In this document: positions 1 through 9,489 of the stretch, one piece after another
Layout: each line of letters starts with the position of its first letter
Numbering within the stretch: the first letter of the stretch is position 1
NCBI GenBank assembly: GCA_029204225.1
Contig: CM055111.1
Coordinates: 4,892,377-4,956,376 of the forward strand
Source: Diphasiastrum complanatum
Taxonomy: Eukaryota > Streptophyta > Lycopodiopsida > Lycopodiales > Lycopodiaceae
Direction of reading: 5' to 3'
Length of the DNA: 64,000 nucleotides
The notes under the pieces: model-generated
Seen by the model: only the letters and a program-made list of their open reading frames with translations
The model's database searches: none
Told to the model about the DNA's origin: nothing
Program-made: the position numbers and the translations under genes

Positions 1-188
1 GAAATCACCATTGTCGTCATAGTGTTCATGAGCTTCTACTTCCTCTTTGACTCTGTCTATTGCCTTTTGAAGTGTCATTGTCGCATCTTTTGCCAATAAG
101 GTTCAAGTTGTGTGGAATGACCTGGATAGGGCTCAAAGAAAATATCTAAGCTATTTCTCCTTGAAATTGCATTTTTCATGCCAGAATT

Positions 189-516
189 CTACAAAGAAAT
201 ATACAGGTCTTTTATCTTTCGTACAAACGTGTTCAGGTCTTTGTTGTCCCACTGTAGGTAAGTTAACTGGTCTTCCAAGAACATGATTTGATTACGAGAT
301 TGAATCTCATTCTTGATTTGCAATTCTTCCAATAAATCTTTTGCGTTCAAAATTGATGTAAGATATAGTATTATATTGTCATGCACTGAAGACGCAATAA
401 TTGTTATAGCTTTGTCATTTCTTAAACTCCATTCTCAAAGTTCTTTGCCAGGAGTAGCTACTGGCTTCTCTTCTATGGGTTCTACCCATTGCCATAGACC
501 TTCCTCTTCATCATGA
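189..516 (-). pseudogene. Ty1/copia gag fragment
   Basis: Read on the minus strand this gives a copia Gag-like stretch: an 'EGLWQWVEP' segment, one stop codon, then 'ITIIASSVHDNIILYL', 'AKDLLEEL' and 'FVRKIKDLY'. This matches the usual order of the UBN2/Gag-polypeptide domain: substrate-like Trp, helix, then 'NxFxxKIKDL'. In an active element Gag would form the virus-like particle. The start methionine region, the zinc knuckle and everything downstream are missing. It lies just downstream (minus direction) of the LTR-like repeat at 525-722, so it may belong to a second, adjacent element of the same orientation. Family assignment is reasonably firm; membership of a particular element is inference. 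Confidence 0.6.
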
Positions 517-524
517 GTGAAGTC

Positions 525-722
525 TTTAACAAGAAATAGACTATTGCGCAACAAGATTCTGTTCACGAATCTTTCAAGCTTCAACAAGAGTACCACGAGC
601 TTTTACAAGAAACTGTTTCGCGAATCTTTTCGAGTTCGCATTCGTTTTTTTCTCATCCTGTGTCAAGTAAACTGCGCACTTTGTTGGTAGAATCAAGATA
701 TGTTTGATTAGTTGTTTTAAAG
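525..722 (-). repeat. LTR-like repeat (left copy)
   Basis: This segment is similar to 3980-4156, including 'cgaatctttcaagcttca', 'cacgagcttttacaagaaa' and 'ctttgttggtagaat'. It is followed to the right by a polypurine tract on the minus strand (complement of 'agctccctctca', 721-732) just before the RNase H stop. This placement suggests the 3' LTR of the minus-strand copia element at 730-3495. Clean TG...CA ends were not found, so boundaries are approximate. Confidence 0.5.
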
Positions 723-729
723 CTCCCTC

Positions 730-1104
730 TCAAAGTGGTAGTTGGATCAACCCCAATCTTCTTCGCTGCTTGTCGAACAAAGCTTTACTTAGTGGCTTTG
801 TAAAGATATCAGCTGTCATTTTCTCTATGGGTATGAAGACTATCTTCAGTATCTTCTTCTCAACTAAGTCCCGAATCACATGATATTTGATAGCTATGTG
901 CTTCATTTTTGAGTGAAATATGGGATCTTTCGTAAGATAGATTGCTGAAGTGTTATCCATTAACAAGACATAAGGTTCAGAACTAGATTCATCAAATCCT
1001 TCCAATATCTATTTAATCTAGATTAGCTCGTTTGCGATCTTGGCTGCTGCTACATATTTCGCTTCACAGGAAGATTGAGCTACTGCTGTTTGCTTCTTGC
1101 TAAT
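730..1104 (-). pseudogene. Ty1/copia RNase H C-terminal part
   Basis: The minus-strand translation contains the copia RNase H end: 'LMDNTSAIYLTKDPIFHSK', 'HIAIKYHVIRDLVEKK' and 'MTADIFTKPLSKALFDKQ', ending 'LGLIQLPL' and a stop. Upstream of it (1005-1104) 'KQTAVAQSSCEAKYVAAA' can still be read across two stops. RNase H degrades the RNA strand of the RNA:DNA hybrid during reverse transcription. The Asp of 'MDN' and the Glu of 'SSCEAKY' are present, but stop codons separate this piece from the block at 1105-1581. It is the terminal coding domain of the element, directly before the polypurine tract. Confidence 0.75.
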
Positions 1105-1581
1105 CTAGAGTATGGTTGCGCTAGATGCTAGAGTACAACCTCCTGAAATACTTTTGTTATCATCCCTCATGGATGCCCAGCTTGTGTCACTGTAAGATTT
1201 GATGTATAATCTAGCTTCCTTCGAATAACATAGACCATAGTATTTCATTTCCTGGAGATATTGTAGTACTCTCTTTGCCAGCTTCCCATGCAACGATCCT
1301 GGGTTCTGATTATATTGGCTTAGTCTGTATACTGCAAATGCTATATCAGGTCTGGTGTTGTTTGCTAGATATAACAATGATCCAATCAGCCTATGATAGG
1401 GTGTTTTGGCCATTCGTTCCTCTTCCTCGAGAGTCTGCGGACAATCTGTCTTGTTCAATATTGTTCCAGGTATCATGAGAGTATGCACACCTTTGCATTC
1501 GAGCATGTTGAAGTCTTTAATGATCTTTTGAGTATACTTTTGTTGGTGAAGATACAACTTACCACCTTTAAAGACTCTCAC
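1105..1581 (-). pseudogene. Ty1/copia RT thumb to RNase H N-terminal part
   Basis: A 158-codon open stretch with 'GGKLYLHQQKYTQKII', 'YHRLIGSLLYLANNTRPDI', 'FAVYRLSQY' and 'SYSDTSWASMRDDNKSIS' corresponds to the copia RT connection region and the first RNase H motif (Asp in YSDTSWAS). It follows the RT block at 1630-1998 after a frameshift and precedes the RNase H end at 730-1104. Length and order match the family. It is non-functional because neighbouring domains lie in other frames. A related but diverged plus-strand copy lies at 11371-11918. Confidence 0.75.
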
Positions 1582-1629
1582 GATCTGTAAGCCTAGATAG
1601 CTTCTCCTAGGTTAGCGATCTCATATATT

Positions 1630-1998
1630 TTAGAAATGTCTCTTTTGACATATGAACTTATCTCTTCTTGAGAAGATAAGTGTGTCATCAACATAAACAA
1701 CTAGAATGATTATTTCATTTTGGACATGCTTGATATAGATATTTGATTCAACAAATAGAGGTTTGAAGCCTATGGAATGCAATGCTTCATCCTTCTTTCT
1801 ATACCATTGTCTTGCTGCTTGTTTCAGACCATAAATGCTTTTATTCATGTGACATCTGTATTTTGGATATTCTTGGCTTACAAAACCAAGTGGTTGGTCC
1901 ATGAATAAGTCTTCTTCTAATTCTGCATGCAGGAAAGCAGTTTTCTCATCCACAATATGAATTTTCAGATCATGAGCCGATGCATACGCGAATAACAA
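1630..1998 (-). pseudogene. Ty1/copia reverse transcriptase core fragment
   Basis: The frame contains 'VDEKTAFLHAELEEDLFM' (first catalytic Asp region), 'SIYGLKQAARQWY' and 'VVYVDDTLIF', the YVDD catalytic box of copia RT. It lacks the usual N-terminal third (the KWVYK-like motif), so RT is truncated between the integrase C-terminal end near 2080 and this block. Frame is lost just after the box. In an active element this enzyme copies element RNA to cDNA. The residues of the active site are intact, so decay is by truncation and frameshift rather than active-site change. Confidence 0.8.
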
Positions 1999-2079
1999 GT
2001 GAATTGATGTATGTTTGGCTACCGATTCATCTTTTGCTTGTTTTTCTTCTGTTGTTGTTGTTAGCTCATAATAGTTTTT

Positions 2080-2995
2080 GAGAATTTCATAGTAGACTAG
2101 ATCACTTTGCTATGTATTTCATCTCATCAAATTTAACATTTCGAACATCTTTTATCTTGCCAGTTTTGGGTACGTAAACACGATAATATGACAAATGTAA
2201 CTCAAATCCTACTAGAAAACCTTGTTCTATCTTTTCATTGAGTTTCTTTCTCAGCTTGTCTGGTATGTGCATATACACTGCGCATCCAAATGTCCGAACA
2301 TGTGCAAGATTTGGCTTCGATTTCCACCATATCTCATGAGGAGTTTTATCTGGTATTCAAGATTTCAGAATACGATTCTGAAAATGATTTGATGTAGCCA
2401 CTGCTTCTTCCCACAACTATTTTGGTGCTTTCGCATGAGCCATCATACACCTTGCAGCTTCCATCAGTGTATGATTCCTTCGTTCAACTATTCCATTGTG
2501 CTGAGGTGTGTAAGATGCAGTCTTTGTGTGCATAATACCTCGATCAATACAATGAGCTTTGAATTCGTTGGAAATGTACTCACCTCCACGATCTGTGCGA
2601 ATTTGCTTCAACTAATTGCTTGTCTTCTTCTCAGCCCAATTCGTATACTCAATGAATTTCTCAAAAGCTTCAAATTTAGTATGAATAAAGTATACTACAA
2701 CAAACTTGCTGAAGTCATCAATAAATGTAATGAAGTACTTTGCATCACCGAATGTCAATACTCCGAATGGTCCACAAATATCTAAATGTACAATTTCAAG
2801 TACCTTAGTTGCTTTATAAACATCCTTATTGAAAGGTGTTCTAGTCATCTTGCCTTTAAGATAGGATTCGTAGATAGTTCAAATATCTCTACTTTTGATT
2901 TCGACTCCTTGAATTCTCTGACTTTTGTTGGCTTGGTACAAGGCTTCCATGTTCATGTGACACAGCCTCTTGTGCCACAAGACATCTGTTGATTC
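2080..2995 (-). pseudogene. Ty1/copia integrase
   Basis: Minus-strand reading gives, in order, the HHCC start ('HKRLCHMNMEAL', about 2990-2940), the first Asp ('HLDICGPFG'), the second Asp ('IRTDRGGEY'), the Glu ('HNGIVERRN'), and the C-terminal 'KTPHEIWW', 'RTFGCAVYMHIPDK', 'KTGKIKDVRNVKFDE'. All three DDE residues survive. In-frame stops near 2611 and 2417, plus one near 2360 and one near 2880, break it. Integrase would insert the cDNA into the genome. Order relative to protease (3025-3495) and RT (1630-1998) is the normal Ty1/copia order. Confidence 0.8.
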
Positions 2996-3024
2996 CTGAG
3001 TTTGATTGATTGTTCAATTCTTGT

Positions 3025-3495
3025 TCAGATGTTTAGATGATATAAATTTCCTTCTCTTTTGCCTTTAGCAAGCAGGTTATCAGAATCTTCCTCAAACAGT
3101 TTACAAGAGTTCTTCGTGAAGGTTATTGACATGCCTATATCGACTATCTTAGCAACAAATAGAAGATCTTTATCAAGAGTAGGGACATAGAGAACTTCCT
3201 CCAGTTTCTTGTCTCTCTGATTCGTGTCCAGCCATAATACACCAGTTCCATCAACCACGTGTTTAAAACCATCTCCAAGTATAATGAATCTCGAATAGTT
3301 CATCTTCTTGTACTCAGACAACATTTGTTTCGAGGAAACAAAATGTGAGGTGGCCCCCAAATCAAGTACTACTTCTTGAATTGAATTAGATGAACAACAT
3401 AGATTAGTACTAACATAAGCTGTTGAATTCCTTGTTGCCCTGTCTTCTGCTGCTGTCTCTGATTGAGTGAGTGTGTTACAACGAGTAGTGCACAT
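3025..3495 (-). pseudogene. Ty1/copia protease and pre-integrase fragment
   Basis: The frame reads 'EVVLDLGATSHFVSS', 'GDGFKHVVDGTGVLWL', 'LEEVLYVPTLDKDLLFV' and ends 'EGNLYHLNI'. This is the copia aspartic protease followed by the start of the GAG-pre-integrase segment. The active-site triad, normally D-S/T-G, reads D-L-G here, so the Ser/Thr is changed. No gag is found directly upstream; the next 500 bases hold a hairpin and LTR-like sequence instead. Part of the segment (3037-3108) is duplicated at 3595-3668. Confidence 0.75.
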
Positions 3496-3537
3496 GTATT
3501 TATATTGCTACAGGACAAGTCTTTTGGCCTTTTATTT

Positions 3538-3592
3538 ACAGGTCTTTTGGCCTTTCAATGCTGTAACAGTATTGAAAGGCCAAAAGACCTGT
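3538..3592. repeat. Perfect 22-bp inverted repeat (hairpin)
   Basis: The left arm 3538-3559 begins 'acaggtcttttggcc' and its exact reverse complement fills 3571-3592, with an 11-base loop 'gctgtaacagt'. A third partial copy of the arm ('aagtcttttggcctttta') lies just upstream at 3517-3534. It sits between the protease fragment and a duplicated piece of the same protease region, so it probably formed during a local rearrangement. Confidence 0.9.
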
Positions 3593-3594
3593 CC

Positions 3595-3668
3595 AGGTGA
3601 TATAAGTTTCCTTCTCTATTGCCTTTAGCAACTAGGCTATCAGAATCTTCCTCAAACCGTTTACAACA
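3595..3668. repeat. Duplicate of 3037-3108
   Basis: The two segments share 'gatataa.tttccttctct', 'tgcctttagcaa' and 'tatcagaatcttcctcaaa' with a few substitutions. The duplicated piece derives from the protease/pre-integrase coding region of the minus-strand element and begins right after the hairpin. Confidence 0.8.
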
Positions 3669-3699
3669 GTTGATATTCAAATAGATGCTTTGTTTTCAG

Positions 3700-4156
3700 G
3701 GTTGAATAGATTCTGTTTGCAAATTATTCGTGACAGTCCATCTCTTCGTCTCAGTTCATGTTTTGCGAATTGTTCACGACACTTGTCTCTTCGCGACATT
3801 TTTGTCTTTCGCAAATTGTTCGCGACAGATGACAATTCTTGAGCTTGAAGAAGAAATCTATAATATTTTGTGAACTATTCGAGATAGTTTCACAACAGGC
3901 GAGCTTGAAGAACAGTCCAGAAGATTTTGCAAATTGTTCACAACAATTTTTCGACATCTGAGGCTTGAACAAGAAACAAAATATTTCACGACAATATGCT
4001 GTTTGCGAATCTTTCAAGCTTCAGCAAGAAAGCCACGAGCTTTTACAAGAAATTGCTTCGCAAATCTTTTGGAGTTTGCGTTCGTTTCTTTCTCATCCTT
4101 TGTCAAGGTGCTTTGTTGGTAGAATAAAGATCTGTTTGATCAGTTGTTCTACATTA
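3700..4156 (-). repeat. LTR-like repeat (right copy) with degenerate CGCGAA motifs
   Basis: The 3980-4156 part matches 525-722. The 3700-4080 part contains several degenerate copies of a motif like 'cgcaaattgttcgcgaca' (about 3766, 3811, 3868, 3929 and 4003). It abuts an integrase fragment at 4157-4320 rather than host DNA. I interpret it as the 5' LTR of the minus-strand copia element, but ends were not resolved. Confidence 0.4.
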
Positions 4157-4320
4157 ATCCCATGTGCTATGCAAAAATCTTTGAGCTTAGTTAAAGTGTA
4201 TTCTCCTCCATTATTTGATCTTAAGCATTTGATCTTTGTATTAAATTGGTATTCCATTTCATCTTTGAACTTCACAAATGCAGCAAACACTTCATCCTTG
4301 CTTTTAAAACACTCTCTCAA
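4157..4320 (-). pseudogene. Ty1/copia integrase fragment (second element)
   Basis: The minus-strand frame contains 'SKDEVFAAFVKFKDEME', 'KIKCLRSNNGGEYT' and 'FCIAHGIN', the middle of a copia integrase core. The usual Asp of 'LRSDNGGEY' is Asn here, so a catalytic residue is missing. The frame runs into the LTR-like repeat at 4156, indicating truncation by insertion or recombination. It belongs to a different element from the one at 2080-2995. Confidence 0.65.
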
Positions 4321-4885
4321 TTAATTTTGGACTTTCTCAAAATCCATTTTTGAAATTGGACTAGAGCATTTCAAAATAAAATTTAATCACAAAATGGCTA
4401 AAAACTTTGACAATCACTCTACATAGATGAAAGATTCACAAAATGCCATCAAACATCACATATAAATATCATAAATTCGAATCAATGCTGCTTAATAAAT
4501 AAGAAATGTGCAATAATAGTTTTCAAAATATATGTATCTATTATTCATAAAAAAAGAGCGATAACAACCCCTACCGCTTGGGGTGATAACTATATATATG
4601 CCTTTTTGGTTTAGGCGTGACCGCCGGCTCATCTCTCATCGTCAGACAAAAGTCCCAATAAAATCTTTCGTAACTCAGACCTCATCTGAAATTCCAATCC
4701 AAACTAACAACGGGTACCTGATAGAGGCTATCACGGACCCAGTAATTCAGGCGACTGTGCATCTGTTGAACAACTTTTTGGTTGTTTCAATATCTTGCAA
4801 GGACAGAATCTAGTCCAAGCTGCTTGGTCATATTGTGGAGTCCTTCTTGGGATTTTTTGGCCTCACAATCATGCCATACTACTAG
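4321..4885. other. No gene seen, AT-rich to mixed sequence
   Basis: 4321-4560 is AT-rich with no coding similarity. 4560-4885 is more GC-balanced and may be the upstream part of the decayed coding region that follows (a short reading 'LVQAAWSYCGVLLG' is visible near 4810), but nothing is assignable. Confidence 0.4.
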
Positions 4886-5665
4886 CATGCCTTTCTCATC
4901 CATGAATCAACAATCGCCATCAAACTAAACAATCGTGACTGTACCGCAGTGGGCCCCCTACTGTGTAACTTTGCCTGTGCACTTCTCGAGGCAAAAGTGC
5001 GCGGTTTCCACCATTCTAGCCTTTTATCATCCACTATGCCATACACTAACCTATATCTTCCATCCATCGCATCCACTTCTGTCCAACTTACAGTCACTGA
5101 CATGACGGCTAGCAAAAGAATGCATGGCGCTGCCCCCTCCTCCTCATCTCCATCTACCACCAGATGTCGTACCACCATCGTCACACCGGTAATAGCTCCA
5201 GCTTCTACCACTGCCACTTTCTCTTATGTATAGCCCCCTACTCCTGTTTCCATTGCCGCTCCTCTTTTTTCTATCCCACCCACAACTGCTGCTTCTATTT
5301 TCATTCATATCTCCTTTGTAGTTACTACTTCTCCATCTGTTTCATCTTCCACCATCCCTTCCATTACTATTGCATCCTCCATTCTTCCTGTTTCCACCGC
5401 TATCCCTCTCCAGTTCAATCCTGCTGATTCACAGTTGTCTCTAGACACCCTGCCGTGGATGCAGGCCATAAACTTTTTACCACCACGCCATACCACTTCC
5501 GCCCCATCTTCTCCTTCCATCCTCAACACCACCCTACAGTTTCCCTCTGTTCCATCCATGTTCTCTTTTGGACAAACTGTCCCCATCCCTGTTTCCACTT
5601 TTGTTCCTCCCACACCCCCCCACTTCTCCATCGAAGGCTGCAGAGGGCGACCAACTGTTGCTTGA
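4886..5665 (+). pseudogene. Unknown Ser/Thr/Pro-rich reading frame
   Basis: One plus-strand frame is open from 4886 to the stop at 5663-5665, interrupted by a single TAG at 5231-5233. The predicted chain is very rich in Ser, Thr and Pro ('APSSSSPSTTRC', 'TSPSVSSSTIPS', 'PVSTFVPPTPPHFS'), which suggests a disordered linker. No ATG is seen at the beginning. I do not recognise a family. Base composition is more C-rich on this strand than the AT-rich flanks. It is followed in other frames by a coiled-coil region and a C-terminal region, so all three may be parts of one decayed gene. The reverse strand is also open here, but its composition looks like a shadow. Confidence 0.4.
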
Positions 5666-5699
5666 TGATGCATTTGTACAAACTTTTTTTTATTTCATA

Positions 5700-6470
5700 A
5701 CCAGATCGGACAGATCCCACCACCCTAGATGACAAAAGGTCACCGGAGAAACTCATTGAAGACAATGATGATGGCACTGTACAGGTCATCGGGGCCACTA
5801 CCACACAAGCCCCTGCAAGTGTCAATGTATCGACTATTCCAACGGACTTAATGACAACATACCAAGCCTTGGGAAAATTCATCCAGGACGCAGTAGCAAC
5901 AGGGCCTCATTGGACAGCCGGGTACTCCATTTGGCAGTTACAAACAACACCCAGCTACATGCAGAAATCACAAAGCTGCAGCAAGAGCTCATGATTGCTC
6001 AACAATACGAACAAGACGAGCACTGGGAGATCACAAAGCTGCAGCAGATGGAGGACGACCTTAACTAGTATATCCAGAGCCTCTCCAAAGTGTTGACAGA
6101 TGCCTCCACCAAGGTGCAGGAGCTTTAGTCTGAAGCGTTCCAACGACTTGCCCCCCCTTCAAGCGCAACTCCAAATATATGAAGCAGAAAATACACGCTT
6201 GGGAGCGGAGGTACAAGCCCTGCAAAGTGAAAAACTCGCATGGCTAGCTCAGCCTACACCTGACTCAAGGCCACTATCTCAAGCAGAGATGAATCTCTTC
6301 CGGCGTCAGGTGCAGGTCCCTGAACAGCTACCAGACGGAGGGCCAGTGCAACTCAGGAGCTCGCCCAGGCCAAACAAGCCCTCAAAGCTTGACAACAATT
6401 TATGGAGAAGAAGACTCATCCAACCTCGGTGTTGATTCCAATGCCACCTCTCTTTGATGTTGCATAGGCA
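5700..6470 (+). pseudogene. Unknown coiled-coil region, frameshifted
   Basis: Translation with two or three frame changes gives 'LMTTYQALGKFIQDAV', 'LHAEITKLQQELMIAQQ', 'HWEITKLQQMEDDL', 'IQSLSKVLTDASTKVQEL' and 'IYEAENTRLGAEVQALQSE'. The regular Leu/Gln/Glu spacing is that of a coiled coil, about 150 residues. In-frame stops are visible near 6067 and 6127, and a run of C near 6152 marks one frameshift. No known family is recognised. A coiled coil could fit a structural retroelement protein or a host gene; the sequence does not decide. Confidence 0.4.
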
Positions 6471-6499
6471 AGTACAAGCCAAGACCAAGGCCAGCAGGC

Positions 6500-7430
6500 A
6501 GCAGGGGCAATAAGTCAGGATCAGGAGTCAGGTGGGCATGACCAAGGACCTCCTAATATTGGAGTTGAGACGCAGGACCAAGGCCAAGACATGGGTCTCA
6601 GCCTTAGCCACGGGGAAGGACAAGCATCCTTATCAAGAGGCTCGTGCACTATATCTGCTAGCCGGGCTTTCAGATGCCCCAAGTCCGTGGAGGAGAAAAT
6701 CAACTAATTTTTGTCCAAATATCCCCACGAGTCTTCAAGAGGAGGTGAGCAGATATCCTTCTCAGTGCAAACCATCAAGGAAAATGAGCTATAGGCACTC
6801 CCCACCCTCTTACCACAACCAGAGTGGCATCAGCAGCTTTTCGAACGTGGCCCTATGACCATTAGGGCTTATGTGACCAGTCTTCAGCAACTTCGGGTAA
6901 ATGCCCATTCCCTGCCATGTCTACGATGAACCAAATGGGCGGAATGCAGCACCCCAATGGACAAAATCATGCTCAACAGCTGCAATTGGCCAAAGATTAA
7001 TTTCGAGCATGGCTGGGCAACGGCTGTAGATGCTGAAAGGGCTCTCAACAAATTTTTCATGGAGTATTTCAATTGTCCAGATCCAACAGTCCGCGTGCCA
7101 ACAACTTACGCCCGGGACTTGGAGTATATGATGACCATCGAGACCAAGTGGGATAATTTTCTCCCACCAATTTGTTTTGATCCGAATAAAGCATTGGCCT
7201 CATATCGCATGGAGGATCAGCTGCCAATCGCTCGTGTATATTACTGAGCCGGCCTTTTGGGCCACCCCTGGATGAGCCGCTTTCAAGCTTGGATCGATCA
7301 ACGATGGATCACCGACGTCCACAAGTCCCTGCACACAAGAAAGGACTTGAAAGATATTGGCAGAATCACCTTCATGGAAGACGTAACATCCTACCTGACC
7401 AACTAGCGAAGAGCCAAGCACTCACTATAC
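6500..7430 (+). pseudogene. Unknown C-terminal region of the same decayed gene
   Basis: After a Gln/Asp/Gly-rich stretch ('QDQESGGHDQGPP', 'GVETQDQGQDMG') the frame reads 'SKYPHESSRGGEQISF', 'FERGPMTIRAYVTSLQQL', 'WPKINFEHGWATAV', 'FNCPDPTVRVPTTYARDL', 'WDNFLPPICFDPNKAL' and 'GHPWMSRFQAWIDQRW'. Stops occur near 6703, 6792, 6929 and 7246. The C-terminal part looks like a folded domain with many aromatic residues. I cannot name it. It ends about 50 bases before an LTR-like start at 7480, so it may be the 3'-proximal ORF of an LTR element. Confidence 0.35.
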
Positions 7431-8164
7431 TGAACCGGTAGAGTGCCGAGGGACTGGCACTACTTCAGGCCGTGGACCCTGTTGGGGGTATTCCCAACAT
7501 AGAGCGAATAAAAGAAAATGAGTCAATAAATGTGTTGCGTGGGCATGGCTTCCTGTGCATATAAATCCATGACCCAAGGAGCACTCAAGGCGATTTAAAT
7601 AGAAATAATGGACTTGGGCCCTTGTAATCAAAATAAAACTTGAGGTCCAAAGTCATTTTAAACTTAGAAGTTTATTATTTTAGAGTTGGGTCCAACTTTG
7701 GACTCACATGAATCTTGTGAATTCTAATGTATGTTTTGTGGACCCTTGGATCCAAGATGAATGGTTAGGATCAATGTACATATTAGCCAATAGAATTTTG
7801 GATCAAGGGACTTTCCCATCTATAAAAAGACAACATTTGTACTCTATTTTTCATGCTTAATTGAGAGGAGGAGACTCTACCATTTTGGGAGCTCAAGCAT
7901 CCTCAAGGCTTATGCTTTTGTGATGATTTGTGTGTTGGTTCCCATTTGCATGTTTTTAGTTTATGCTAGTTAATATTTTTCCATAAGCAATGATATTGAG
8001 CATTTGAGCTAACCTCCATCTCAAATCTCTCTCCCCCTTTCTCTCTTCCTCTCTGTAGCGCAGGCATCCCAAAGGGAGCCGGGAACCACGACTTAGCTTC
8101 CCAGCCTTCAACTCTTGCCATCCAAACCCACTTGACATACAAGCAGCCAACTCGCCAACAACGA

Positions 8165-8480
8165 TCAGACTTAACCAACTTGAAGTTCCGAAAACCAACA
8201 TTGAGATCCAACCTGGCGCCATGCCAGATCGGGGGTCCCGACGTCGGTGACTTCCCTCCAAGCAAGCCGCCCGACATACATCAAACTTAACCAACTCGAA
8301 GCTTCGTTACAAACAAGTAACATCCATTCCAAGTAAGCGGTCTGACTTACATCAGACTTAACCAACTGAAAGCTTCGTCACGAGCGCTGGAAGCCAACCT
8401 GGCGCCACGCCAGACTGGACAGCCATAAACAGGTAACATCCACCCAAGCAAGCCATCCAACTCAGCCGACAGGTTAGAGC
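8165..8480. repeat. Irregular GC-rich repeat array
   Basis: Related pieces recur: 'cagacttaaccaact' variants at 8165, 8282 and 8352, 'gaagcttcgt' twice, and 'acctggcgccatgccaga' at 8211 with 'acctggcgccacgccaga' near 8398. The segment 8212-8294 reappears, inverted, inside the LTR of copy D at 39003-39085. Confidence 0.75.
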
Positions 8481-8574
8481 CCGTTCCCCAAGAGCTTAAC
8501 CCATTCACGTTCATGCAAGGAACACTCAGAACCACAAGCCGCGACAGATATGGAAACAACCAGTTCCTGGACCA

Positions 8575-8648
8575 AATGGTCCCGACAGCATACCGCTGGC
8601 GCCACGGACAGAATGGTCCCGACGGCATACCGCTGGCGTCCCGGGATA
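8575..8648. repeat. 37-bp tandem repeat, two copies
   Basis: 'aatggtcccgac.gcatac' followed by 'cgctggcg' occurs at 8575 and again at 8612 with single-base changes. Confidence 0.85.
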
Positions 8649-9150
8649 CGACCCTCAGCTATGTGCCAAGTTAAAAATTTTGAAAGCGGCCTTACAACTG
8701 GCGCTTTTACCGAACACTGAAACCCAGAAGGTAATCAGAGTCAGTTTGAGGAAAATCCCACTTTATTGATAAATCTGAGAAGGTTACATTTCAAGTGTGT
8801 GACCGACCCTAGTCTCCGGGGCGCTAGCATGCCAAGGCGAGAGCCATGACAACATTCCAGCAAGGGAGGCTGAGACTTGGTTGGAGCTCGCCCTGAGTCG
8901 CAACCCGCACTCCCCTATAGTATTGGTGTGATTCGGCACCTCCCCTCATAACAAGCACTCTACCCAAGCTGGTAAAGCACGTTTTTCTCTCTCTAGAATT
9001 TTCTCTTTCTAGAAAGTCATTTTCTCTCTCTAGATTTTATTGATCCCCAGGCTTCCTTTAATCATGCCTAGATCGTGTGAGGTGATTGCACATCGATCTG
9101 AGCTCTCTGGACTTCGCTAGAACCGATCAAAGATTTTCAGCCATAGGAAC

Positions 9151-9240
9151 TTGGCGCCGGCTGGATTCTGGTCACAGTGGCGCCGGGAGCAGCAGGGGCG
9201 CTGCTGGCGCCGGGGACATAGCTGGCGCCGATGGCGCCGG
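9151..9240. repeat. Cluster of five GGCGCC sites
   Basis: GGCGCC occurs at 9153, 9179, 9206, 9224 and 9233, each in a context close to 'tggcgccgg'. The first, TTGGCGCCGG, matches the start of gypsy primer-binding sites. The others look like local duplications of it. Confidence 0.8.
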
Positions 9241-9489
9241 AAGTAAAGCTTGTAAAGGTAGCTTTACAACACTCTCCCTCACTCTCTTCTACTCTCCTTT
9301 CCCTTCACAAAATCATGATGAATGTTAGTTTAGTGGAGTAGAGTTAGGAGTCAATACTGTTAGTGGTGTTAGTGTTAGAAAAAAAGTAGAGAACTATCTA
9401 GAAGTAGCATCTCTGCATAGTTAGGCACCTATCCAGTGTTCTAACCCTTTTTGACAGGCAGGAGGGCTACTACAAATCAAGAACATCGG

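Larger units (their letters stand above)
7480..9147 (+). repeat. Candidate LTR and leader (gypsy-like)
   Basis: The segment begins TGTTGGGGGTATTCCCAACA, a TG start with perfect 7-bp arms. A TATA box (tataaaaaga) lies at 7821-7830, with a plausible transcript start soon after. It ends just before a TTGGCGCCGG at 9151, which resembles the TGGCGCC-type primer-binding site of plant gypsy elements. The 3' end and partner LTR are not seen, and the expected CA before the primer site is absent, so this is a candidate only. Confidence 0.3.

Noticed and set aside
5305-5882. Minus-strand frames opposite the Ser/Thr/Pro-rich region
   Set aside because: Gly/Glu/Met-rich shadows of the plus-strand frame, without family features.
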